From Myxococcales bacterium (GTDB taxonomy: Bacteria > Myxococcota_A > Polyangia > Haliangiales > Haliangiaceae): DNA of 64,000 nt. The position numbers were made by a program, and so were the translations under genes. The notes beneath the pieces were generated by a model. That model had not been told where the DNA came from. It did not search any database and saw only the letters and a list, made by a program, of their open reading frames with translations. Positions 16,855 to 23,238 of the stretch are shown piece after piece (within the stretch, counting starts at the first letter, position 1; every line of letters starts with the position of its first letter). The DNA is taken from NCBI GenBank assembly GCA_016707895.1, contig JADJGV010000034.1:186001-250000 (forward strand). Direction: 5' to 3'.

Positions 16855-18516
16855 TCACCGCGTGCGCGCCAGCACCAGCACCACCCAGTAGGCGCCGTCG
16901 CCCAGCTCGGGGTGCGGGCCCTGGGCCAGGCCGATGCCGACCTTGTCGGCGGCCATGTCGCCGAGCAGCTCGTGGGCGACCAGCGCGTCGAGATCGGTGA
17001 CCGCGGTGACCACGCTGGCGGCCTGGCGGTAGCGGGCGCTGACCTCGTCGAGGCGGCGCGCCACCACGCGCTTGGCGTCGGCGCGGGGCACGCCGCGGGC
17101 CAGCGCCGCCGCGAACTCGCCGGCGATCGCGTCGAGCGCCGCGTCGGCCGCGGGGCCGTCGTCGGCGCCGAGCAGCGCCGCGACCCGGGCGTGGGCCGCT
17201 GCCGGATCGAGCGGCGGCGGCACGCGGGTGAACATCTCGGTCACGAACAGCTCGCGGCGGCCGCCGACCTCGGCGCCGAGCACCACGCCGATGCCGACGT
17301 GGGTCGCGCTCCTCGACAGCGCGTTGGCGCGGTGGCCGGGGCTGTTCATCAGGCCGTTGTCGGCCTCGGCGGGGCCGTAGGCGCGCGCGATGTTTTCGAG
17401 GATCACGCCGGAGCGGATGCCGGCGGCGGCGGCGCGATCGGCGGCGCTGCCGGTGGTCGGCGAGATGTGCCCGACGAAGCCGTGGTCGCGCATGTCCTGG
17501 CTGTGGGCGCGGGCCACCGCGGCGGCGGCGGGGTCGGCGGCCAGCGCGGGGAGGCCGGCGGCGGCGCGATCGCGGTTGAGCAACAGCAGCAGGCGCGCCT
17601 CGGCGTCGGTGGCCGAGGTCACCATCGTGGTGTCCTCGGGATCGACGACCGCGGTGAGCTCGCGCGGCGGCGTCTCGCCGCACCACAGCGGGAAGTTGGC
17701 TAGCACCGTCGAGCCGGTGTGGTCGCTGGCCGCGACCTCCACCTGCAGCCGCCCCGGGTGGCCGGCGCAGGCCAGGCGGCCGGCGAACGCGCCGTCGGCC
17801 GCGACCGTCAGCGGCACGCGGTGGACCGCGCCGTCGGTGGCGGTGACGAAGGCCTCGGGCTCGACGAAGCCGGCGGCGACCCGGCCGGTCAGCGGCGCCT
17901 GGCCGTCGACCGCGAGCGCGCGCGGCACCGGCGCGAGCTCGATGAACGACGCCTGGAGCATGACGATGATCGCGGCGCGATCGCCGCGGGCCGCGGCGCC
18001 GACGCCGAAGCGGCGCTGGGGCTCGTCGTGGAGGATCTCGGCGAGGCGCGGGCGCAGGTGCTCGACGATCAGCGCCGGCTGATCGACCGGGCCCCACACC
18101 ACCAGCATGTTGGGCGACGGCTCGATGATGCCGCGGTGCCACAGCGCGAACTCGACCAGCGGGTAGGGCAGGATGCCCTCGGCCGGGATCACCGCCGCCA
18201 GCTCGCTGGCCGCCGCGTAGAGGCGCCCGTCGGCGACCGGCCGCGCCGTCGGTGGCGCCAGCGCCGCGATCTCGGCCGCGATCGCGTCGCCCAGCGGCGT
18301 CGACGGCGCCGGCGTCTGCGGCGGATCGTTGTACGCCGTCACCGCCGCCGCCGTCGGCGCCAGCCGCAGCGGCACCGGGGCCGCCGGGCTCCCCGCAGGC
18401 GGCGCCACCGCCGCCGTCGGCGCCGTCGGCCGGCGCCAGCTCGGCTGGCCGCCGACCTTGCGTGGCCCCGGACCGCAGGCCACCACCACCGCCAGGAGCG
18501 CGAGCGAACGCCTCAT
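16855..18516 (-). CDS. CAP/SCP-domain lipoprotein
   Basis: 553 residues. Lipoprotein signal with A-L-L-A-V-V-V-A-C14. A Pro/Ala linker to ~75 leads to a central beta-rich region. The CAP (SCP/PR-1) domain at ~290-415 has L-L-L-L-L-N-R-D-R-A-A-A-G-L-P-A-L, V-A-R-A-H-S-Q-D-M, F-V-G-H-I-S-P, E-N-I-A-R-A and S-P-G-H-R-A-N-A-L. The C-terminal tail is helical. Bacterial CAP proteins are secreted with unsettled activity. It begins 9 nt after the restored stop of the CBM9-like lipoprotein gene, so the pair forms one operon of surface lipoproteins. Confidence 0.8.
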   Translation of the reverse strand: MRRSLALLAVVVACGPGPRKVGGQPSWRRPTAPTAAVAPPAGSPAAPVPLRLAPTAAAVTAYNDPPQTPAPSTPLGDAIAAEIAALAPPTARPVADGRLYAAASELAAVIPAEGILPYPLVEFALWHRGIIEPSPNMLVVWGPVDQPALIVEHLRPRLAEILHDEPQRRFGVGAAARGDRAAIIVMLQASFIELAPVPRALAVDGQAPLTGRVAAGFVEPEAFVTATDGAVHRVPLTVAADGAFAGRLACAGHPGRLQVEVAASDHTGSTVLANFPLWCGETPPRELTAVVDPEDTTMVTSATDAEARLLLLLNRDRAAAGLPALAADPAAAAVARAHSQDMRDHGFVGHISPTTGSAADRAAAAGIRSGVILENIARAYGPAEADNGLMNSPGHRANALSRSATHVGIGVVLGAEVGGRRELFVTEMFTRVPPPLDPAAAHARVAALLGADDGPAADAALDAIAGEFAAALARGVPRADAKRVVARRLDEVSARYRQAASVVTAVTDLDALVAHELLGDMAADKVGIGLAQGPHPELGDGAYWVVLVLARTR

Positions 18517-20102
18517 CGGCAGAGGTTAGCGCGTCGCCGGCGGCGCCGTCGGCCCTGGCGCCGGGGCGCGCACGCTCGGCTTCCCCGGCTGCAGGGTCGG
18601 GGCGCTCCCAGACCCTGCAGCCGGCGCCGGCGCCGCCGCACCGGGGTTGCTGGCCGGCGCCGCCGCACCGGGCGCCGCGCCGCCGCACCGGGGTTGCTGG
18701 CGGAGGCACCGGGGTTGCTGGCGGGGGCACCAGGGTTGCTGGCGGGGGCACCGGGGTTGCTGGCGGGGGCACCGGGGTTGCTGGCGCCCGGCGTCACCGC
18801 GGGCATCGGCGTGAGCACCGGCATGGCTCCACTCGCTTCCCCCGGCGCGCCGGCAAGCAGGCTCCCAGTGGCGTCGCCGAACTTCACCGTCAGCATCCGG
18901 TCCAGCGAGTGGTAGTCGCTAGCCCGGATGCGGTTCCAGGCGGCGCCGGCCTGGGGGCTCCCCTTCGGGAAGTCGACCCGGACGACATTCACGCGCCACG
19001 TGTCGCCAAGTTGCGGCGGCACGCGCACTGCCATCGCCGAATCCTGCCCCTTCACCGCCGCGAGGGGGATCGCGAGCTCCGCGTCCCAGCCTTGATCGTC
19101 ACCGTTGCCGGCGTTGACCGTGCCGCGCACGTTGACCGCCGTCTTCATCCCCGCGGAGTACGCCTTGTCGTCGGGCGCGCTGCGGCCCGTCGGCCACCAC
19201 GTGTCGAACTGCACGTTGGTGGGCGACACCTGCAACTCAACGTATCCCTTGCCGTTTCCGTCGGCATCGATGAAGACTTCGACCACATCGGCCTTCCAGA
19301 TCGGCTCGTCGGTCTTCGTGTACGTCGATGCCACGTCATCGTCCGTGGCCGAGACGAACACGTATAGATACTGGTCGTCCCACATCAGCTTGCCCGCCGT
19401 CGGTCCCTTGGGTTCGGCGCCGCCCTCGGCGGTCGCGAACCCCGACGTTGAGGCCGCGGTCTGCCAGTCAGGTTCGTCGGCCTTGCCGTCGATGGAGACC
19501 GGCCCGGTCGCCTTCTTCACGATCACGGTGCCGGGCGGTGGCGGCAGCTTGCTGAGGTCGATCGAGAACGTCGCGACGGGCACTGCGCCGTCCTTGCTTG
19601 GGGCGCCGCTGACGGGCAGGCGATCGCTGACCTTCGGGCTGCCCTTCTTGTATAGGCCGACCACCAACGTGGCGGTCGGCGAGCGCCAGTCCTTGCGGAG
19701 GATGAAGGTCTGACGATCGCGGATGACCTCGCCCGCCCGCCAGGTATCCGGTGGGTGCCCCTTGCGCATATCGGTCAGGTCCACGTTGGCGTAGTCGCCG
19801 CCAGCGCCCTGGAGGTGCGAGAACACCCGGAACCCCTTCGGGGGTGCGGTGTTGACCTGCCAGTAGTGGATGATCGAGATCTTGTCGCCCGGGACCAGCG
19901 GCCCTTGGTGCGCCGACTCGATCGTGTTGCCCAGGTAGACCACGCCGGAACCGAAGGTCGCGTCGATGCGGTTGGCGATGTCGGCCGGCGGCGCTGGCAG
20001 CAGGTTCTCGGCCACCAGCGCGGGGTCGACTGCCGGTGCAGGCGGCGTCTTGTCGACGCAGGCGCAGAGCGCCATCAGGACGGCAACACGGAGCGAACGC
20101 AT
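18513..20102 (-). CDS. CBM9-like lipoprotein with frameshifted repetitive C-terminus
   Basis: 529 residues as read. Lipobox L-M-A-L-C-A-C near residue 14. An N-terminal beta domain is followed by a CBM9/DOMON-like module (V-S-I-D-G-K-A-D-E-P-D-W; W-D-D-Q-Y-L-Y-V-F-V; E-V-F-I-D-A-D-G-N-G). A Pro/Ala/Ser tail of N-P-G-A-P-A-S heptads (21 bp) follows. After the last heptad the frame degrades into poly-Arg. Restoring one G near 18678 gives G-A-A-A-P-A-S-N-P-G-A-A-A-P-A-P and a TAA at 18526-18528, 9 nt before the next ATG, so the native stop is probably 18526. Start: ATG 20102, TACAAC 7 nt upstream. Confidence 0.75.
   Translation of the reverse strand: MRSLRVAVLMALCACVDKTPPAPAVDPALVAENLLPAPPADIANRIDATFGSGVVYLGNTIESAHQGPLVPGDKISIIHYWQVNTAPPKGFRVFSHLQGAGGDYANVDLTDMRKGHPPDTWRAGEVIRDRQTFILRKDWRSPTATLVVGLYKKGSPKVSDRLPVSGAPSKDGAVPVATFSIDLSKLPPPPGTVIVKKATGPVSIDGKADEPDWQTAASTSGFATAEGGAEPKGPTAGKLMWDDQYLYVFVSATDDDVASTYTKTDEPIWKADVVEVFIDADGNGKGYVELQVSPTNVQFDTWWPTGRSAPDDKAYSAGMKTAVNVRGTVNAGNGDDQGWDAELAIPLAAVKGQDSAMAVRVPPQLGDTWRVNVVRVDFPKGSPQAGAAWNRIRASDYHSLDRMLTVKFGDATGSLLAGAPGEASGAMPVLTPMPAVTPGASNPGAPASNPGAPASNPGAPASNPGASASNPGAAARRPVRRRRPATPVRRRRRRLQGLGAPRPCSRGSRACAPRRQGRRRRRRRANLCR
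18584..18624. repeat. perfect 14-bp inverted repeat inside the CBM9-like gene
   Basis: CCGGCTGCAGGGTC (18584-18597) and GACCCTGCAGCCGG (18611-18624) pair perfectly around a 13-nt loop. It lies in the 3' end of the lipoprotein coding region, ~60 nt before the stop, and could attenuate or protect the operon mRNA. Confidence 0.6.
18641..18785. repeat. 21-bp tandem repeat with CCGGGGTTGCTGGC core
   Basis: The core occurs at 18641, 18688, 18709, 18751 and 18772, with a one-mismatch copy (CCAGGG) at 18730. The last five are spaced exactly 21 bp. On the minus strand they encode N-P-G-A-P-A-S heptads. The same 14-bp word recurs in the RAYT-flanking repeats 1.5 kb away. Confidence 0.8.
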
Positions 20103-20109
20103 GGCCGGC

Positions 20110-20115
20110 GTTGTA
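20110..20115 (-). promoter_or_regulatory. -10-like TACAAC before the CBM9-like gene
   Basis: Minus-strand TACAAC precedes the ATG at 20102 by 7 nt. Confidence 0.3.
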
Positions 20116-20169
20116 TCACGCGGTCGTCGGCCTCGCCGCCCCACGACCGGCACTGGCGGCGTGACCATC

Positions 20170-20198
20170 GGCACGGCCGTCCGGCGTGCGGCCGTGCC
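20170..20198. repeat. 9-bp stem hairpin upstream of the RAYT
   Basis: GGCACGGCC (20170-20178) and GGCCGTGCC (20190-20198) form a perfect stem around an 11-nt loop, in the divergent region between the CBM9-like lipoprotein and the transposase. Confidence 0.55.
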
Positions 20199-20203
20199 TA
20201 ACC

Positions 20204-20235
20204 GGGTTGCGGCACATGCGGGTTGCGGCACATGC
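20204..20235 (+). repeat. 16-bp tandem repeat, two copies
   Basis: GGGTTGCGGCACATGC is repeated perfectly at 20204-20219 and 20220-20235. It carries the GGGTTGC word of the neighbouring repeats. Confidence 0.75.
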
Positions 20236-20292
20236 GCCGCACCGAGGTTGCTCTGGTGGGCCGATGGGCCTGGTGCTCTGGCTCAAGGGGGA

Positions 20293-20347
20293 CCGGGGTT
20301 GCTGGCCGTGTCCGGGGTTGCTGGCCGTGTCGGGTTGCTGGCCGTGT
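20293..20347 (+). repeat. 19-bp tandem repeat, nearly three copies
   Basis: CCGGGGTTGCTGGCCGTGT at 20293-20311 and 20312-20330, then a 17-bp version at 20331-20347. Its first 14 bases equal the core of the heptad repeat in the neighbouring lipoprotein gene. Confidence 0.8.
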
Positions 20348-20425
20348 CCGGCGCCCGGACATATGCAAGGAGCGCCGCTGTCCGGCGATGGCCGGAATCC
20401 GGCCAGAACGTCCGGGCCGCCGGAC
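20346..20425. repeat. cluster of three CCGG-type hairpins
   Basis: GTCCGG-cgc-CCGGAC (20346-20360), TGGCCGG-aat-CCGGCCA (20389-20405) and GTCCGG-gccg-CCGGAC (20410-20425). They sit immediately upstream of the transposase gene. The first and third have identical arms, as expected for REP-like palindromes. Confidence 0.7.
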
Positions 20426-20464
20426 ATCCCGGACAACGAGGTCGTGTCCTGACGCGCAGTTGGC

Positions 20465-21385
20465 GTGGGCCCGCGGTTTGCTTTCCCGGCGGGCGTGTCG
20501 CTGCCTCGCCAGATCCTGCCGAACGAGTACTACCTCATCACGCGGAGCTGCACCCAGCAGATGTTCCTGCTGCGCCCCGACGACGAGATGAACGCGCTGT
20601 TCGAGTATTGCCTCGCCGTCGCGGCGATCGAGTACGGGATCGTGGTGATCCTGGCGTGCGTGCTCTCGAATCATCATCACACGGTCGTGTTCGACCCCCT
20701 CGGGAACATCTCGGAGTTCTGCGCGTACCTGCACAGGCTCGTCGCCAACGCGACGAACGCGCTGCGTGGTCGTCGCGAGAACCTGTGGTCCAGCGAGGCG
20801 CTGTCGCTGGTGCGGCTGGTCGACGCCGACGACGTGCTCGCCAAGCTGGTCTACGCCGCGACCAACCCCGTCAAGGACGGCCTGGTCGCGAAGGTCGAGG
20901 AGTGGCCTGGCGTCAATACTCTCGGCGCGCTCCTCGAAGGTCGGGCGATCGAGACGACCCGGCCGACGTACTTCTTCGCTGCCGACGGGACGATGCCGGC
21001 GACCGCCGTGCTCGAGCTGGCCATCCCGCCGTCGCTCGGTCCGGCCGACGAGTTTCGCACGCGCCTCCGTACGCTATGCGCAGAGGCCGAGGCTGCGTTC
21101 GCGGCAGAGCGGCGCCGCACCGGCAAGACGGTGCTCGGCAGGAAGGCGGTCCTCGCGCAATCGTGGCTCGCGCAACCGAAGAAGCTCCGTGACGACAGCG
21201 AGCTGCGACCGACCATCGCTGCGCGCAGCCTGGTATCGCGGATCAAGGCGCTCGCGCGGTACCGCGTCTTCCTGGCCGCGTACCGAGCGGCGCGCGAGCG
21301 ATGGCGCGCCGGCGAGGCGGCGCTGTTTCCGGCCGGCACCTATTGGTTGAAGCGCTTCGCGTTTGTGTCGGTCGCCGAAGCCTGA
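20465..21385 (+). CDS. REP-associated tyrosine transposase (RAYT/IS200-like)
   Basis: 306 residues, Y1_Tnp fold. The metal-binding motif is S-N-H70-H-H72 and the nucleophilic Tyr is Y130 in V-Y-A-A-T-N-P-V-K-D-G-L-V (numbering from 20465). An additional ~150-residue C-terminal helical region is rich in Arg and Ala. Such HUH enzymes cut single-stranded DNA at palindromes; RAYTs are single-copy, vertically kept and linked to REP sequences. GTG at 20465 is the longest form; GTG at 20495 (V-S-L-P-R-Q-I) gives an N-terminus closer to typical RAYTs. It is flanked by REP-like repeats on both sides. Confidence 0.85.
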   Translation: MGPRFAFPAGVSLPRQILPNEYYLITRSCTQQMFLLRPDDEMNALFEYCLAVAAIEYGIVVILACVLSNHHHTVVFDPLGNISEFCAYLHRLVANATNALRGRRENLWSSEALSLVRLVDADDVLAKLVYAATNPVKDGLVAKVEEWPGVNTLGALLEGRAIETTRPTYFFAADGTMPATAVLELAIPPSLGPADEFRTRLRTLCAEAEAAFAAERRRTGKTVLGRKAVLAQSWLAQPKKLRDDSELRPTIAARSLVSRIKALARYRVFLAAYRAARERWRAGEAALFPAGTYWLKRFAFVSVAEA

Positions 21386-21558
21386 GGAACCGATGCGTCC
21401 ATGCCGCGCTGCGTGCTCGTCGAGCGCGCCGTCGCGGCGTGGTCGATTTTCCGCCGTCGGCGTGCGGCACGCGGCGGTCGCGGCGCCGGTGACGCGACGT
21501 GCCGGGTCGGCGCAGACCTCGGGCGCAACGAAACCTGGGAGCGGCCGCGAATTTGCCT

Positions 21559-21634
21559 CCGCAACCCCGGAACCTGGGTCACGGAAAGTCGTCACCGCCC
21601 TCCGCAGCCCCGGACGCGTGTGCCGCAACCCCGG
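21559..21634. repeat. three CCGCAACCCCGG-type repeats downstream of RAYT
   Basis: CCGCAACCCCGG at 21559-21570 and 21623-21634, and the variant CCGCAGCCCCGG at 21602-21613. They are the inverse complement of the CCGGGGTTGC word upstream of the transposase. Confidence 0.7.
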
Positions 21635-21652
21635 TGCTGGTTCGGTGCGGGC

Positions 21653-22486
21653 TCAGATGAAGAAGTCGGGGATGAGCTTCGCGTCGGGGACCATGGCGTA
21701 CTTGGCGAGGTCGGTGACGCCCTCGGCGGCGAGGACCTCGTCGTCGATGAAGAAGTTGCCGGTGCAGGCGCGGCTGGGGCGCGCGAAGATGGCGTGGGCG
21801 GCGTCGGCCATGATGGCGGGGGAGCGCGAGCCCTTCATGGCGGCGTCGCCGCCGAGCAGGTTCTTGACGGCGGCGGTGGCGATGGCGGTGCGCGGCCACA
21901 GCGCGTTGAAGGCGATGCCGTCCTTGCGGAACTCCTCGGCCATGCCGAGCACGCACATGCTCATGCCGAACTTCGCCATGGTGTACGCGACGTGCGGCGC
22001 GAACCAGCGCGCCTCCATGTTGAGCGGCGGGCTCAGGTTGAGCACGTGGGGGTTGGCGGCCTGCTTCAGGTGCGGCACGCACGCCTGCGAGCACACGAAC
22101 GTGCCGCGGGTGTTGATCTGGTGCATCAGGTCGTAGCGCTTCATCGGCGTCGACACCGTGTTGGTCAGGTGGATCGCCGACGCGTTGTTGACCAGGATGT
22201 CGATGCCGCCGAAGGTCTCGACGGTCTTCTTGACCGCGGCCGCGACCGCGTCCTCGGAGCGGATGTCGACGACGCACGGCAGCGCCTTGCCGCCGGCGGC
22301 CTCGACCTCGGCGGCGGCGGTGTAGACCGTGCCCGGCAGCCGCGGGTCGGGCTCCGCGGTCTTGGCGACGATCGCCACGTTGGCGCCGTCCTGCGCGGCG
22401 CGCACGGCGATGGCCAGGCCGATGCCACGGCTGGCGCCGGTGATGAACAGGGTCTTGCCGCGGAGCGGCGGGGCAGAGGTCGTCAT
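21653..22486 (-). CDS. SDR-family oxidoreductase (HSDL2-like)
   Basis: 277 residues. T-G-A-S-R-G-I-G-L-A cofactor motif near residue 16, N-N-A-S-A, catalytic Ser in L-N-L-S-P-P and Y-T-M-A-K (YxxxK). The extra loop after the cofactor site (A-E-P-D-P-R-L-P-G-T-V-Y-T-A-A-A-E-V) and W-P-R-T-A-I-A-T are characteristic of the hydroxysteroid dehydrogenase-like 2 subgroup. NAD(P)-dependent; substrate unknown. The C-terminal F-I-D-D-E-V-L motif is intact. ATG at 22486 follows AATGAT by 6 nt. Confidence 0.85.
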   Translation of the reverse strand: MTTSAPPLRGKTLFITGASRGIGLAIAVRAAQDGANVAIVAKTAEPDPRLPGTVYTAAAEVEAAGGKALPCVVDIRSEDAVAAAVKKTVETFGGIDILVNNASAIHLTNTVSTPMKRYDLMHQINTRGTFVCSQACVPHLKQAANPHVLNLSPPLNMEARWFAPHVAYTMAKFGMSMCVLGMAEEFRKDGIAFNALWPRTAIATAAVKNLLGGDAAMKGSRSPAIMADAAHAIFARPSRACTGNFFIDDEVLAAEGVTDLAKYAMVPDAKLIPDFFI

Positions 22487-22497
22487 GCCCCGATCAT

Positions 22498-23103
22498 TCA
22501 CATCGGCGGCTGCGGCGCCATCGGATCCGCGTAGGGATCGTACTCGGGCGGCCCGAACGCCTTGGCCAGCATCTGGCACGCCGCCACCCCCATCACGATC
22601 GCGGTGCCGAACACGAAGAACGGCCAGCTCACGCCGATCGCGCCGGCGCCCCCCGGCTTCACGGCGACGAAGATGCACCCCGTGATCAGCCCGAGGCAGG
22701 CCGCCAGCAGCCCCACCGTCGTGATCGCGATCGGCGACCGCACGAACTTGCCCATCAGCCCGAGCACGCCGCCGGCCAGCATCGCCGCCGCCGCCCCCAG
22801 GCAGACGATCAACGTGATCAGCCCGAAGTACGGGAACGTGGTCCCCTCCTTCTTCGAGGACAGCTCGTTGAGCTCCTTCATCTTCTTCGCGAGCTTGAAG
22901 TTCGACATCGACTCGCACTCGTCGCCATCGCCGCTGCACACCTTGAACGACAACAGCGTCATCGACGCGTTGACGTACTTGCTCTGCTTGGACTTGAGCC
23001 ACGGCAGGAACAGCGACACCGCCAGCAACACCGCGGCGACGATCGCCAGGATCGAGGCGGTCTGCTTCTTCTTGGCGAGCATCTGCGACTGGTCGGCGTA
23101 CAT
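22498..23103 (-). CDS. four-segment membrane protein of unknown function
   Basis: 201 residues. A basic N-terminus (K-K-K-Q-T) leads to TM1 at ~17-36. A ~65-residue hydrophilic loop contains two cysteines (C-S-G-D-G-D-E-C) and charged helices. Then come TM2-TM4 (about 92-115, 122-145 and 155-178) and a short Pro-rich tail ending P-Q-P-P-M. No family recognised. It lies 11 nt upstream of the SDR gene on the same strand, so they are probably co-transcribed. TATCGT sits 29 nt before the start. Confidence 0.65.
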   Translation of the reverse strand: MYADQSQMLAKKKQTASILAIVAAVLLAVSLFLPWLKSKQSKYVNASMTLLSFKVCSGDGDECESMSNFKLAKKMKELNELSSKKEGTTFPYFGLITLIVCLGAAAAMLAGGVLGLMGKFVRSPIAITTVGLLAACLGLITGCIFVAVKPGGAGAIGVSWPFFVFGTAIVMGVAACQMLAKAFGPPEYDPYADPMAPQPPM

Positions 23104-23238
23104 GCGTGGTCCCCCGGTTGACGAGGCCGGACGATAGGGGCTCGATGCGACCGGCGCAAGCGTCGACGCGGCGCCCGGCGCGGAACGCGAACGCGACCCG
23201 CATCCGGCGTCGCCCTGGCCCGGTGGCCGCCCCGCCGC

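Larger units (their letters stand above)
20160..21640. mobile_element. RAYT locus with flanking REP-like repeats
   Basis: This stretch contains one RAYT-type transposase gene. Upstream (20160-20430) are tandem GGGTTGC-containing repeats and several perfect hairpins. Downstream (21559-21634) are three copies of CCGCAACCCCGG or a close variant, the reverse complement of the upstream CCGGGGTTGC word. The inverted flanking arrangement suggests a transposase with its cognate repeats. Exact element ends are not resolved and no target duplication was identified. The noncoding parts 20103-20464 and 21386-21652 hold no other gene I can support. Confidence 0.6.

Noticed and set aside
18641..18785. CRISPR array
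   Set aside because: Repeats are 21 bp, contiguous and coding, with no spacers.
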